Source: an uncultured Aliiroseovarius sp. (lineage in GTDB: Bacteria > Pseudomonadota > Alphaproteobacteria > Rhodobacterales > Rhodobacteraceae). From it: a DNA stretch of 64,000 nucleotides. Numbering within the stretch: position 1 is the first letter of the stretch; each line of letters opens with the position of its first letter. Below the pieces are notes generated by a model. That model saw only the letters and a program-made list of their open reading frames with translations. It had not been told where the DNA came from and searched no databases. Of this stretch, positions 1 through 8,959 are shown piece by piece. The translations under genes were made by a program, and so were the position numbers. The stretch spans positions 248,001-312,000 of the forward strand of contig NZ_CANMFT010000003.1 of NCBI RefSeq assembly GCF_947497285.1. Direction: 5' to 3'.

Positions 1-106
1 CGAGACCTTGGCGCAACCCGGCAAGGCGCTGGTCTTCTCGTCAGAAGAGGCAGGCGCGTTGCGCAAACCGGCAGTGGAAGAATGGCTCGCAACGTCGGCC
101 AAATGA
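1..106 (+). CDS. thiB: Thiamine ABC transporter substrate-binding protein, C-terminal end (partial)
   Basis: Only the last 34 codons are present. The open frame runs in from the left edge and stops with TGA at 104-106. The stop overlaps the thiP start in an ATGA arrangement. The visible tail (…KPAVEEWLATSAK) has no diagnostic motif, so the identity rests on context: thiB is normally first in a thiB-thiP-thiQ operon. It would be the periplasmic thiamine/TPP-binding protein. Any TPP riboswitch would lie upstream, outside the window. Confidence 0.7.
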   Translation, partial: ETLAQPGKALVFSSEEAGALRKPAVEEWLATSAK

Positions 107-1641
107 ACCGTGCAACCACCCTTGGCGTGATCGCGCTGGGGGTGGTCGTTTGCCTGACCTTTGGAACACTGGCGGCCGTCGCCTTGCGTGCGGACGCCGT
201 CGCGCGGCTTGGCCCGGCGGACTGGGCGGCGGTGCGGTTCACCTTATGGCAGGCAGCCCTGTCTGCCGCGTTAAGCATTCTGCTTGCCATCCCAGTCGCA
301 CGCGCCTTGGCACGGCGCCGTTTTCCGGGGCGCACTGTTCTTGTGACACTGTTGGGGGCCCCCTTCATTCTACCTGTCATCGTTGCGGTGCTGGGGCTGA
401 TCGCGGTTTTCGGCCGCTCTGGCGTCGTCAGCACCGTTCTGGGGGCTTTTGGCGCCGAACCCGTGTCTATTTACGGCTATCACGGGGTCATCTTGGCCCA
501 CGTCTTTTTCAATTTCCCGCTCGCGACGCGGTTGATCTTGCAAGGCTGGCTTTCAATACCGGCCGAGCGTTTCCGTCTGGCCGCATCGCTTGGGCTGCGC
601 CCGCATGACATTGCGCGCATGCTAGAGCGCCCGATGTTGCGCGAGGTGGTGCCGGGCGCAGCTCTGGTCATCTTCCTGATCTGCCTGACCTCTTTCGCCG
701 TCGCGTTGACTTTGGGTGGTGGCCCCCGCGCAACGACCGTCGAACTGGCGATATACGAGGCGTTCCGATTTGATTTTGACCTTGGCCGCGCAGCCCTGCT
801 GGCCTTAATCCAGTTTGCCTTGGGGGCTGGCGCGGCGCTGATTGCTTTTTGGGTCGCGATCCCCGGTGATATGGGCGCTGGGCTGGACCGCGCCATTCGG
901 CGCTGGGACGACAGCGTGCTGCACCGCACACGTGACGTTCTGGTTGTCGGGCTTGCGATGCTGTTTCTCGCCTTGCCGCTTGCGATGGTTGTGGTGAACG
1001 GATTACCGGGGGTGTTGTCGCTACCGGTTCAGGTTTACGCCGCTGCGCTGCGGTCCATTCTTGTGGCGCTTGGATCGGCGGGCTTGACGTTGATACTTGC
1101 GCTGCCGATCGCGGTTTACGCTGTTCAAAGGCGGTCTCGTCTTATCGAGGGGTTAGGCTATATGACGATCGCGGCATCGCCGTTGGTGATCGGCACGGGG
1201 CTGTTCATCATCACCTTTCCGTTCATCAAGCCCTCTGATCTGGCCTTGCCAATTACCGCCCTTGTCAACGCCGCGATGAGCCTGCCTTTCACCCTGCGCG
1301 CCTTGGTGCCAGCGCTTGCTGCGACCGAAGCGAACTTTGGCGCCCTCGCAGATGGATTGGGGATGCATGGCTTGGCACGCCTGCGCTATCTTTGGCTGCC
1401 CCGGCTACGCCGACCAATCGGATTTGCGCTTGGCCTTGCTGGGGCATTGTCTATGGGTGACCTTGGTGTAATCGCGATGTTTGCAGATACGCACAATGCC
1501 ACGCTGCCTTTGCAATTGTTCCGACTGATGGGCGCCTACCGGATGGAGGACGCGGCCGCCGCCGGACTTTTGCTACTGCTATTGTCGCTTTCGATATTCT
1601 GGATTTTCGACCGAGGAGGCCGCGTCAATGCTGTCCGTTGA
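103..1641 (+). CDS. thiP: Thiamine/TPP ABC transporter permease ThiP
   Basis: 512-residue inner-membrane permease that moves thiamine or its phosphates across the membrane with ThiB and ThiQ. The chain is two fused halves of the binding-protein-dependent permease fold. Each half has several hydrophobic segments and an EAA-type cytoplasmic loop: a first 'AASLGLRPHDIARMLERPML' loop near residue 170 and a second 'ADGLGMHGLARLRYLWLPRL' loop near residue 440. The double-length design is typical of ThiP. I chose ATG 103 because it overlaps the thiB stop (ATGA); an in-frame ATG at 82 lies inside thiB. The 3' end overlaps thiQ by 14 bp, so the genes are co-translated. Confidence 0.93.
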   Translation: MNRATTLGVIALGVVVCLTFGTLAAVALRADAVARLGPADWAAVRFTLWQAALSAALSILLAIPVARALARRRFPGRTVLVTLLGAPFILPVIVAVLGLIAVFGRSGVVSTVLGAFGAEPVSIYGYHGVILAHVFFNFPLATRLILQGWLSIPAERFRLAASLGLRPHDIARMLERPMLREVVPGAALVIFLICLTSFAVALTLGGGPRATTVELAIYEAFRFDFDLGRAALLALIQFALGAGAALIAFWVAIPGDMGAGLDRAIRRWDDSVLHRTRDVLVVGLAMLFLALPLAMVVVNGLPGVLSLPVQVYAAALRSILVALGSAGLTLILALPIAVYAVQRRSRLIEGLGYMTIAASPLVIGTGLFIITFPFIKPSDLALPITALVNAAMSLPFTLRALVPALAATEANFGALADGLGMHGLARLRYLWLPRLRRPIGFALGLAGALSMGDLGVIAMFADTHNATLPLQLFRLMGAYRMEDAAAAGLLLLLLSLSIFWIFDRGGRVNAVR

Positions 1642-2320
1642 AGCCGCACAGGTCGTGCTGGATGATTTTTCCCTTTCGGCCGACTTCACAATCACCAAGG
1701 GCGCGCGCGTCGCCGTTCTGGGCCCCTCCGGGGCAGGCAAGTCAACTCTGCTCGCGGCGATCGCGGGGTTTCAGGATTTGGCGACAGGACGCATCTTGTG
1801 GAACGGTGAGCCCTTGCCTGACGACCCGGCCAAGCGACCGATCAGCATGGTCTTTCAAGACAACAACCTGTTCCCGCATCTGAGCGTTGCGCAAAATGTC
1901 GGGCTTGGTCTTAGGCCGGATCTGAAGCTGACGTCACAGGACCGGGAACGGGTTGAAACCGCCTTGTCCCGTGTCGGTTTGATGGGCATGGGCGCGCGCA
2001 AACCCGCACAGCTGTCAGGCGGCCAGATTGCCCGCGTCGCGTTGGCGCGGGTTCTTCTGCGCAACAAGCCCATACTGCTGCTGGACGAGCCGTTCAGCGC
2101 GCTTGGGCCCGCGCTGAAAGCCGAGATGCTTGATCTGGTGCGCGAGCTTGTGACCGAAACCGATGCGACTTTGCTGATGGTGTCCCATGACCCGCAGGAT
2201 GCGCGTGCGTTGGCGGATCAGGTGGTTCTGGTCGCGGAGGGTTGGGCACATGCCCCGCAGCCAACCGCAGAGCTGTTTGACAGTCCGCCAGACGCCCTGC
2301 GCGACTATCTGGGCGGGTAG
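1628..2320 (+). CDS. thiQ: Thiamine ABC transporter ATP-binding protein ThiQ
   Basis: 230-residue ATPase that powers ThiBPQ uptake. It has a Walker A motif GPSGAGKST near residue 36, a Q-loop in 'VFQDNNLFPHLSV', the ABC signature LSGGQIARVALAR near residue 128, Walker B LLLDEPFSAL, and the switch histidine in 'LMVSHDPQD'. Length matches the short ThiQ type with no C-terminal regulatory domain. It starts inside the thiP 3' end and is the last gene of the operon, followed 14 bp later by a strong terminator. Confidence 0.94.
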   Translation: MLSVEAAQVVLDDFSLSADFTITKGARVAVLGPSGAGKSTLLAAIAGFQDLATGRILWNGEPLPDDPAKRPISMVFQDNNLFPHLSVAQNVGLGLRPDLKLTSQDRERVETALSRVGLMGMGARKPAQLSGGQIARVALARVLLRNKPILLLDEPFSALGPALKAEMLDLVRELVTETDATLLMVSHDPQDARALADQVVLVAEGWAHAPQPTAELFDSPPDALRDYLGG

Positions 2321-2334
2321 ACCCAGCCCAACGA

Positions 2335-2360
2335 AAAAGGGCGCCCAGAGGCGCCCTTTT
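2335..2360. terminator. Bidirectional intrinsic terminator between thiQ and petC
   Basis: An 11-bp perfect stem, AAAAGGGCGCC (2335-2345) against GGCGCCCTTTT (2350-2360), closes a CAGA loop. The A-tract and T-tract flanks let it work for both convergent operons: thiBPQ on plus and petABC on minus. Confidence 0.9.
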
Positions 2361-2381
2361 CTTGTCGTTTTCATCATCGCA

Positions 2382-3179
2382 TCAGATGTCGACTTTTTTG
2401 CCCTTGTGCGGCGCCCAGAGCTTCTTGTTGGTCAGGTAAAGAAGCGAGGTCAGCAGGACCAGCATCAGAACCGAGACAAAGCCAGCTTGCTTGCGGGCCA
2501 TCATCTTGGGCTCAGCCGTCCACATCAGGAAGGCTGATACGTCCTCGGCAATATGATGGGCCGAGTTGTTGTGGCCATCATCATAGTCGACAGTGCCGTC
2601 TTCAATCTGCGGCGCCATGGACACCCAGCCGCCCGGGAAGGCGGTGTTGCCGTAAAGAATGCTGCCAGCAACTTCTTGTTCTTCGCCGGTGAACCCGGTC
2701 AAGAAGCTGGCGATGTATTCCGCACCGCCGATGCCGCGGACCAGCTGGTTGATACCGGTGCCAGCGGGGCCATGGAAGCCCGCGCGGGCTTTGGCCATCA
2801 GTGACAGGTCCGGGCCCATGCCTTCGCCCGAAACGGTCGGGAAGAAATCTGACGGCTTGGCCGGGCGATCTTCGTCCAGTTCGGCGTCATAGACAAAGAA
2901 GTTTTCGGCCGCATAGGCACGCACTTCGTCTTCGGTGAAGTTCGGGCCACCGGGATCAGCCAATGTGCGCAAAGGCACGTAGCGCAGACCGTGACAGGCC
3001 GAACAGACCTCGGTGTAGACCTTCAAACCGCGGCGCAGTTGTTCTTGGTCGTATTTACCGAACGGGCCTTCGAACGAAAACGCGATGTCTTCGATGTGAC
3101 CTTGATCGCCGGCGGCCAGCGCGCCACCAGTGGTGAGCGCCAGCGCCATGATTGCGGAGGTGGTGAGTGTCTTGATCAT
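2382..3179 (-). CDS. petC: Ubiquinol-cytochrome c reductase cytochrome c1 subunit
   Basis: 265-residue cytochrome c1 of the bc1 complex. It passes electrons from the Rieske centre to soluble or membrane cytochrome c. An N-terminal Sec signal (MIKTL…ALAA) precedes the CSACH haem-binding motif (C59, C62, H63). A C-terminal membrane anchor ([12 protein letters not shown]) and a short basic tail follow. I chose ATG 3179 because it gives a normal signal peptide and has an AAGGA site just upstream. A GTG at 3200 overlaps the petB stop and is a less likely start. It is the third gene of petABC. Confidence 0.96.
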   Translation of the reverse strand: MIKTLTTSAIMALALTTGGALAAGDQGHIEDIAFSFEGPFGKYDQEQLRRGLKVYTEVCSACHGLRYVPLRTLADPGGPNFTEDEVRAYAAENFFVYDAELDEDRPAKPSDFFPTVSGEGMGPDLSLMAKARAGFHGPAGTGINQLVRGIGGAEYIASFLTGFTGEEQEVAGSILYGNTAFPGGWVSMAPQIEDGTVDYDDGHNNSAHHIAEDVSAFLMWTAEPKMMARKQAGFVSVLMLVLLTSLLYLTNKKLWAPHKGKKVDI

Positions 3180-3196
3180 TGTTCCTTGATCCTTTC

Positions 3197-4522
3197 TCAC
3201 TCGGCCGCTTTTTCAGCAGCGCCGGGATAATGGGCGTTGAAGTCGTCCTCGATCGAGGCCGGCGGCGTCGTGGGTTTCTCAAACAAACCCAGAAGCGGCA
3301 GGATGACCAAGAAGTAGGCGAACCAGTAGGTTGCACCGATCAGCGAAATCCAGTCATGCGGGAAGTTCGTGTCACGAGCACCGACCCACATCAAAACGAT
3401 GAAGTCGATAACCAGCAGACGGAACCACCACTTGAAGGCTGGACGATACTGACCCGAGCGGACCGACGATGTGTCGAGCCACGGCACCAGCGCCATCACG
3501 AAGATCGCGCCGAACATGGCAAGCACGCCGAAGAACTTTGCGTCCACGATGCCACCTGTCAGGAAGCTGACAATCTGCACAGCCCAAACGTCAGCCGTGA
3601 AAGCGCGCAGGATTGCGTAGAAGGGCAGATAATACCATTCCGGCACAATGTGTGCGGGCGTCGCCAGCGGGTTGGCCTCGATGTAGTTGTCGGGGTGGCC
3701 CAGATAGTTGGGCATGAAGCCGACAATCGCAAAGAAGACGATCAACACGACACCAAGACCGAACAGATCCTTGATCACGAAGTAGGGCCAGAAGGGCAGA
3801 GTGTCTTTCTCGGCTTCTTCCTTCGAGCCACGGCGCACTTCGACACCGGTCGGGTTGTTGTTGCCCGTGGTGTGGAAGGCCCAGATGTGAACGGCCACAA
3901 GAGCGGCGATCACGAAGGGCAGCAGATAGTGCAGCGAGAAGAAGCGGTTCAGCGTGGCGTTGTCCACGGCTGGGCCACCCAGAAGCCAGGTTTGCAAACC
4001 TTCGCCGATGAACGGGATGGCGCCAAACAGGCCGGTGATAACGGTCGCACCCCAGAAGGACATTTGTCCCCAAGGCAGAACGTATCCCAGGAAGCCGGTG
4101 GCCATCATCATCAGGTAGATCAACATGCCGATGATCCACGTCACTTCACGCGGTGCCTTGTAAGAACCGTAGAACAGGCCGCGGAAGATGTGGATATAGA
4201 CCGCCACAAAGAACAGCGACGCGCCGTTTGCGTGGATATAGCGCAGCATATGCCCGCCATTCACGTCACGCATGATGTGTTCGACCGATGCGAAGGCCAT
4301 ATCAACATGCGGCGTGTAGTGCATCACCAAGATGATGCCAGTAACGATTTGAAGCACCAGGCAGAACGCCAGGACGATGCCCCAGATCCACCACCAGTTC
4401 AGGTTCTTCGGCGTGGGGATCATCAGGGTATCATAGGCAAGACCAACGACGGGAAGCCGTTCGTGCAACCATTTCTCGAAACCCGTTTTGGGCTCGTAGT
4501 GATCGTGAGGAATTCCGGACAT
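3197..4522 (-). CDS. petB: Ubiquinol-cytochrome c reductase cytochrome b subunit
   Basis: 441-residue integral membrane subunit holding the two b haems and both quinone sites. The bis-histidine ligands have the standard 14-residue spacing (H97/H111 and H198/H212). The Qo-site signature [10 protein letters not shown] lies in the second half. There are about eight hydrophobic helices and a hydrophilic C-terminal tail. The start at 4522 ([12 protein letters not shown]) is the family's usual N terminus; the frame stays open another 44 codons into petA, but those residues are not cytochrome-b-like. It lies 11 bp after petA in one operon. Confidence 0.97.
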   Translation of the reverse strand: MSGIPHDHYEPKTGFEKWLHERLPVVGLAYDTLMIPTPKNLNWWWIWGIVLAFCLVLQIVTGIILVMHYTPHVDMAFASVEHIMRDVNGGHMLRYIHANGASLFFVAVYIHIFRGLFYGSYKAPREVTWIIGMLIYLMMMATGFLGYVLPWGQMSFWGATVITGLFGAIPFIGEGLQTWLLGGPAVDNATLNRFFSLHYLLPFVIAALVAVHIWAFHTTGNNNPTGVEVRRGSKEEAEKDTLPFWPYFVIKDLFGLGVVLIVFFAIVGFMPNYLGHPDNYIEANPLATPAHIVPEWYYLPFYAILRAFTADVWAVQIVSFLTGGIVDAKFFGVLAMFGAIFVMALVPWLDTSSVRSGQYRPAFKWWFRLLVIDFIVLMWVGARDTNFPHDWISLIGATYWFAYFLVILPLLGLFEKPTTPPASIEDDFNAHYPGAAEKAAE

Positions 4523-4533
4523 GTAAGCCTCCC

Positions 4534-5097
4534 TTAGCCCAGCTTGATCGTTGTTTCGTCGACAAACTCGGCGACGGGAACGGGCAGGTTTTCGGGTGCA
4601 GGACCCTTGCGGATACGACCAGATGCGTCGTAGTGCGACCCGTGACACGGGCAATACCAGCCCTGATAGTCACCGGCGCCATCACCCAAAGGCACACAGC
4701 CCAGGTGGGTGCAGACACCCATCATGACCAGCCATTCGCCATTTTCGTCCATGGTGCGGTTTGCGTCGTCCGCAGAAAGCGTCGCGTCGACGTTGTCATT
4801 GCGCGCGAACTTGTCGGGCAGATCAGCGGCGTCTTGTTCGCGGGCCAATCCGATTTCTTCTTCCGTGCGGTGACGAATGAAAACCGGCTTGCCCAACCAT
4901 TTGACGGTCAGCTGTGTCCCCGGCTCGATCCCCGAGATATCGACGCGGATCGAGCTGAGCGCTTTCACGTCAGCCGAAGGGTTCATTTGGTTGACAAGCG
5001 GCCAAACCGCAGCACCGGCCGTAACGGCTGCGGCACCACCAGTTGCATAGTAAAGGAAATCCCGGCGGGTTCCTTCATGGTCGTCGGCGTGTGACAA
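4534..5097 (-). CDS. petA: Ubiquinol-cytochrome c reductase Rieske iron-sulfur subunit
   Basis: 187-residue Rieske protein. The N terminus carries a twin-arginine motif (TRRDFLYY) before a hydrophobic anchor, the uncleaved Tat signal typical of this subunit. The 2Fe-2S ligands are C129 and H131 in CTHLGC and C149 and H152 in CPCHGSH; C134 and C151 form the stabilising disulfide. It oxidises ubiquinol at the Qo site together with cytochrome b. First gene of petABC. Its promoter should lie in 5098-5316, where I could not fix one site with confidence. Confidence 0.97.
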   Translation of the reverse strand: MSHADDHEGTRRDFLYYATGGAAAVTAGAAVWPLVNQMNPSADVKALSSIRVDISGIEPGTQLTVKWLGKPVFIRHRTEEEIGLAREQDAADLPDKFARNDNVDATLSADDANRTMDENGEWLVMMGVCTHLGCVPLGDGAGDYQGWYCPCHGSHYDASGRIRKGPAPENLPVPVAEFVDETTIKLG

Positions 5098-5316
5098 GAG
5101 CGCATCTCCCTAGCTAGGTCGCAGAATTGCAACCGACACGACAGTAGACCGCCCAAGAAAGCAGTCCGTTTCGCGGCTGTTTATCCAAGGAATAGCCGCC
5201 AGTCCAGAAGTCATTAGGGCGCAGGGGTAGCTTTTCAAGGCACTGAGATCGCATGTTAGCGCGCGCAGCATGAAAAACTTCGGTCCATCGAGGGCCAATA
5301 CGCGCTTTGTGGCGAC

Positions 5317-5919
5317 TCAATAGGGTGCGGTGTCCTTGAAACTGTCCCGCGCGGCAAAGACGGCGAACCAGTCATCCAGCGCATCACGACCCTTGCGCCA
5401 TTCGCGGTCAGCATGGCGGAAATCAAGATAGCCCAAGGCGCAACCAACCGATATTTGCCCCATGTCCAGCGGGCCAGACAGCTGGCTTATCCAACGGGCG
5501 TTCAGGGCATCCAGCGCGCCTTCGATCTTGCCCCATTGGGCATCCATCCAGCCGCCGAACTGCATGTCAGCGGGGCGGCAGCGGTTCTCGTAGACCATCA
5601 AGACACCGGCATCCATGATCGCATCACCGGTCGCTTCGACGGTCAGCACGTCCCAAATACGGCTTTCGGGGTAAAAGTCACTGCCGGCGCGGGCGTCCAG
5701 AAATCGCGTAACGACTCGACTGTCATAAAGAGCAGGGCCATCTGATCTGACCAGCGCGGGTATTTTTGATAAGGGGTTGGCAGCGGTCAATTGCGGGGCT
5801 GGCGCTGTCGGTGAGGACATGACCTCGACCAATTCGATGTCGTCTTGCTGACCCGTTTCCAAAATCACCATCCGCGCCTTTCGGGCGAAAGGAGAGGCTG
5901 GCGAAAAGATAAGTTGCAT
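5317..5919 (-). CDS. Glutathione S-transferase family protein
   Basis: 200 residues with the cytosolic GST layout. The N-terminal thioredoxin-like domain (MQLIFSPASPFARKARM…) includes the cis-proline and SNAIL-type region 'NPLSKIPALV…LYDSRVVTRFLD' that binds glutathione. An all-helical C-terminal domain follows. The N-terminal 'SPxSPFARKxR' pattern resembles bacterial beta/zeta-like GSTs, so the catalytic residue is probably serine. The substrate cannot be told. It lies 3 bp downstream of the small gene 5923-6201 and is probably co-transcribed with it. Other readings within the GST superfamily cannot be excluded. Confidence 0.9.
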   Translation of the reverse strand: MQLIFSPASPFARKARMVILETGQQDDIELVEVMSSPTAPAPQLTAANPLSKIPALVRSDGPALYDSRVVTRFLDARAGSDFYPESRIWDVLTVEATGDAIMDAGVLMVYENRCRPADMQFGGWMDAQWGKIEGALDALNARWISQLSGPLDMGQISVGCALGYLDFRHADREWRKGRDALDDWFAVFAARDSFKDTAPY

Positions 5920-5922
5920 CAG

Positions 5923-6201
5923 TCAGACCTTTCGGAATCGGATACGGGTCAGGCTGACGGCATCAATTTCGATGCCGGGTCCACTGTCACCAAATCGAAT
6001 CACGCGCCGCATACGCGCGGTCGCATTCACTTGTTCAGCGTCACGTCGCGCGGTCATCCCTTCGGGGGCATCATCCAAAGCGTCTTCGGCACGCTGATCG
6101 CGGCGACCGCGTTCGACAGAGCGGGCAAGGGCATAGGTCGCAACCGCGACGGTGCCATAGCGCAAAGCAATAGCGGCAATTGGGGCTAGGGGCAGGGGCA
6201 T
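5923..6201 (-). CDS. Small conserved-type protein of unknown function
   Basis: 92 residues. The first about 27 are a hydrophobic alanine-rich segment (PLPLAPIAAIALRYGTVAVATYALA) that could be one membrane helix. A strongly charged stretch (VERGRRDQRAEDALDDAPEG) follows, then a basic C-terminal region ending TRIRFRKV. I do not recognise the family. It is tightly coupled to the GST gene (3-bp gap) and lies 84 bp after mtaB. Codon use looks like its neighbours, so I regard it as a real gene. A membrane-anchored cytoplasmic tail is an inference. Confidence 0.7.
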   Translation of the reverse strand: MPLPLAPIAAIALRYGTVAVATYALARSVERGRRDQRAEDALDDAPEGMTARRDAEQVNATARMRRVIRFGDSGPGIEIDAVSLTRIRFRKV

Positions 6202-6285
6202 GTGATCCTCCTTCCCATTAAATGTAGGGAGGCAGAGCGGGTCTGTCCACTTTTGGTGCTTGCTTGGCGATCATTTGCCGACGAG

Positions 6286-7548
6286 TCAGACCACCAGCCG
6301 ATGGCCATCACAGCTGGTCGGCGTGGCGGTCACGATCGCGCCCTCAACCTGTGGTTTGCCAAATACTACTTCGGCAAAATGCTCGGTGCGGCCCATGGTG
6401 GGGTTTTCCAACAGGATTTGATGCTTACGTCCAACATGGGCGGCAAGGTGGCGATCAACCTGCGCGTCACCTGCGGCGCGCAGGCGGGCGGCGCGCTCTT
6501 TTATAATGGTCCCGTTAACCTGCGTGGGAATTTTGGCCGCCGGGGTGCCTTCGCGTTTGGAATACGGGAACACGTGCAGCCAGGTCAGGTCGCAATCCGC
6601 GACCAGTTTCAGGCTGTTTTCAAAATGGGCGTCCGTTTCGGTCGGAAAGCCTGCAATGATATCGGCGCCGAAGGTGATGTCGGGGCGCAATCGGCGGGAT
6701 TCTTCGCAAAAGGCAATGGCGTCATCGCGCAGGTGACGGCGTTTCATCCGTTTCAGGATCAGGTCGTCGCCATGTTGCAGGCTCAGGTGCAGATGCGGCA
6801 TCAGACGCTGCTCGGACGCGATGGCCAGCATCAGATTATCATCCGCTTCAATGGAATCGATCGAGCTGATCCGCAAGCGCGGCAAGTCTGGCACGAGGCG
6901 CAGGATACGCATGACAAGGTCACCGAGCCGAGGCCCGCCCGGCAGGTCAGCGCCCCAACTGGTCAGGTCCACGCCGGTCAACACAACCTCATTGAAGCCT
7001 TTATCCACAAGGCGCTTGATCTGGTCGACCACCACGCCTGCGGGCACGCTGCGCGAATTGCCCCTGCCATAGGGGATGATGCAAAAGGTGCAGCGGTGGT
7101 CGCAGCCGTTTTGCACCTGCACATAAGCGCGGCTTCGCGTGCCGAACCCGTCAATCAGATGGCTGGCGGTCTCGGTCACGGACATGATGTCATTGACCTG
7201 CACACGCTCGGTTTCGCCGATCAGGTCTGGGGCAAGGCCCGCCCATGTCGCGGGTTCCATCTTTTCATGGTTGCCGATCACGGCGTCCACCTCGTCCATG
7301 GCCGCAAAGGTTTCGGGCTCGGTCTGGGCCGCGCATCCGGTGACAATCACCTTGGCGTCGGGGTGTTCACGGCGCAGCTTGCGAATTTCCTGACGGGCTT
7401 TGCGCACAGCCTCGGCGGTGACGGCACATGTGTTCACCACCACGGCGCCCTCAACGCCCGCGTCGTCGGCCAACCGCTTCATTGCCTCGGTTTCATAGGC
7501 GTTCAGGCGACAGCCCAGCGTCGCGAAAACGGGGGGTTTGGCCGTCAT
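6286..7548 (-). CDS. mtaB: tRNA t6A37 methylthiotransferase MtaB
   Basis: 420-residue radical-SAM enzyme that converts t6A at position 37 of certain tRNAs to ms2t6A. The N-terminal UPF0004 domain has the three auxiliary-cluster cysteines C13, C41 and C72. The radical SAM cluster is C149, C153 and C156 (GCDHRCTFC) followed by IIPYGRGNSRS. 'LTGVDLTSWG' and 'HLSLQHGDD' are family landmarks. A short C-terminal region matches a TRAM-like domain. It differs from MiaB and RimO by the 'GRGNSRS' context. It begins 1 bp after the dapF stop, so the two are co-transcribed. Confidence 0.92.
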   Translation of the reverse strand: MTAKPPVFATLGCRLNAYETEAMKRLADDAGVEGAVVVNTCAVTAEAVRKARQEIRKLRREHPDAKVIVTGCAAQTEPETFAAMDEVDAVIGNHEKMEPATWAGLAPDLIGETERVQVNDIMSVTETASHLIDGFGTRSRAYVQVQNGCDHRCTFCIIPYGRGNSRSVPAGVVVDQIKRLVDKGFNEVVLTGVDLTSWGADLPGGPRLGDLVMRILRLVPDLPRLRISSIDSIEADDNLMLAIASEQRLMPHLHLSLQHGDDLILKRMKRRHLRDDAIAFCEESRRLRPDITFGADIIAGFPTETDAHFENSLKLVADCDLTWLHVFPYSKREGTPAAKIPTQVNGTIIKERAARLRAAGDAQVDRHLAAHVGRKHQILLENPTMGRTEHFAEVVFGKPQVEGAIVTATPTSCDGHRLVV

Positions 7549-7549
7549 G

Positions 7550-8386
7550 CTACAGCCCCTTCAGGAAGGCGGGCGTAAGCTGGCCCCTGTAAACAAATGC
7601 GGTCGGTCCGGTCATCCAGACCCCGTCGTCGCGCCAGTCAAGCGTCAGCCAGCCGCCGTCCAGCTCCATCCGCAGGCGCTTGTCGGTCAGGCCGCGCTGA
7701 TGGGCGGCAACGGCGGTTGCGCAGGCACCTGATCCGCAGGCCAGCGTGATGCCGGTGCCGCGCTCCCAGACGCGCATGCGGATTTCATCACGCGCACGGA
7801 TTTCGGCGAATTCGACATTGGTGGCTTCAGGGAACAGCGGGTTGTGTTCGATGCGCGGGCCGATGTCGGCGACATCCACCGCATCAACGTCGTCCACGAA
7901 GAAAACACAGTGCGGGTTGCCCATACCGACTGCGACGGGGTCACCGTCTAGCGGCAGATGGGCCGTATCGGCCTTGTGCGACAGAGGCACAGCTTTCCAG
8001 TCAAGCTGAGGCACCCCCATATTTACCGAGACCTGATCGCCGTCCGTGCGGGCCTCAAGAATGCCACGTGCGGTGCGAATGGTCAGGGTGCTTTTTCCGG
8101 TCGCGTCCAGAATAAAGCGCGCCACACAGCGCGTGGCATTGCCGCACGCTCCCGCCCGGCTGCCGTCTGCGTTCCAGAAATCAAGGTCGATATCGGCGGC
8201 GTCCGAGCTTCGGATCTCGGCCAGCTGGTCGAACCCGACACCGCGATTCCGGTCACCCAACCGGGCAGCCAAATCGCGTGTCACAACAGCGTCATGACCC
8301 CGTGAATCGATCATCACGAAGTCATTGCCCGCCCCATGCCATTTCATGAAGTCGATCGTCTGCGTATATGTGCCATCAGAAGCCAT
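7550..8386 (-). CDS. dapF: Diaminopimelate epimerase
   Basis: 278-residue cofactor-independent racemase that converts LL- to meso-diaminopimelate for lysine and peptidoglycan synthesis. The N-terminal signature [14 protein letters not shown] is present. Both catalytic cysteines are visible, in GACGNATRC and in [10 protein letters not shown] chose ATG 8386, which gives a normal length. ATG 8347, directly at [10 protein letters not shown], is an alternative. The frame is open up to 8491, but the extra residues look unrelated and would run into the tRNA promoter. No clear ribosome binding site decides the question. Confidence 0.93.
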   Translation of the reverse strand: MASDGTYTQTIDFMKWHGAGNDFVMIDSRGHDAVVTRDLAARLGDRNRGVGFDQLAEIRSSDAADIDLDFWNADGSRAGACGNATRCVARFILDATGKSTLTIRTARGILEARTDGDQVSVNMGVPQLDWKAVPLSHKADTAHLPLDGDPVAVGMGNPHCVFFVDDVDAVDVADIGPRIEHNPLFPEATNVEFAEIRARDEIRMRVWERGTGITLACGSGACATAVAAHQRGLTDKRLRMELDGGWLTLDWRDDGVWMTGPTAFVYRGQLTPAFLKGL

Positions 8387-8496
8387 GCGCCGCGATATAA
8401 GCGTTTGTGTGAACTTTTGCCAGAGATCGCACACATTCCTTGGAAATTGGGGTTGACCTGTCCTGCCTGCGGTTATAGTCACCGCGCTCACAGAGT

Positions 8497-8572
8497 GGGC
8501 CGTTAGCTCAGTTGGTAGAGCAACTGACTTTTAATCAGTGGGTCGAAGGTTCGAATCCTTCACGGCTCACCA
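8497..8572 (+). tRNA. tRNA-Lys (anticodon TTT)
   Basis: 76 nt including an encoded CCA end. The acceptor stem is GGGCCGT (8497-8503) against ACGGCTC (8562-8568) with discriminator A. The anticodon stem ACTGA/TCAGT closes the loop CTTTTAA with TTT at 8530-8532. The T-arm carries the conserved GGTTCGAATCC. Confidence 0.97.
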
Positions 8573-8600
8573 CTTTCATCTTAATTATCAAGATGTTACG

Positions 8601-8625
8601 AGCCGCGCCATCGTGCGCGGCTTTC
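8601..8625 (+). terminator. Terminator of tRNA-Lys
   Basis: An 8-bp stem AGCCGCGC (8601-8608) / GCGCGGCT (8615-8622) with a 6-nt loop is followed by a T-rich run (TTTCGTTTGTTTG). It lies 28 bp after the tRNA end. Confidence 0.75.
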
Positions 8626-8959
8626 GTTTGTTTGCTTGCCGGAAGCTATACGAGAACTCGCCTCCCAAGAATCGCGCTTGTCGGCAAGCCGCTGCCTTGC
8701 AGAGCACCCACGCAAGGTGGGCCAAGGTAGATATGAAGGGCAAATGAGCGCGGCCGGACAAGGCGGAAATGGGTGTCGGCGGGCAGGCTCTTGAGTGCTC
8801 CGGTCTGTAGAGCGCGACCGGAGCATGCTGTTTGCGCCATACTGGCAAGGCTGCAGCCCAACCCCATGCGTCCCCTGCATACCCTATTCGATTTGAGCAT
8901 TTGCGCTTGTGACCGTCCGGGCGCTAGCGTCGCTTCCACAAACACAGGGGAGTATCTCA
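8626..8959. other. Gene-free stretch between tRNA-Lys and the peptide ABC operon
   Basis: I see no convincing coding frame here. It holds a perfect 10-bp inverted repeat, TGCTCCGGTC (8796-8805) / GACCGGAGCA (8816-8825), with a 10-nt loop. It should also contain the promoter of the downstream transporter; TTGCGC (8901-8906) and TAGCGT (8925-8930), 18 bp apart, are a weak sigma70-like candidate. A GGGGAG ribosome binding site (8947-8952) serves the next gene. Confidence 0.4.

Noticed and set aside
3179-4537. Long plus-strand open frame opposite petB and petC
   Set aside because: It lies antisense to a clear cytochrome b gene, has low-complexity His/Gln/Asp-rich composition and no recognisable domain; it is a shadow of G+C-rich codon use.
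6202-7578. 458-codon plus-strand frame opposite mtaB
   Set aside because: Antisense to a full radical-SAM gene with all cysteines in place; the reverse reading has no domain.
8497-8959. tRNA-Lys as an integration site for a mobile element
   Set aside because: No integrase, no direct repeat of the tRNA 3' end within the window and an ordinary transporter operon follows.
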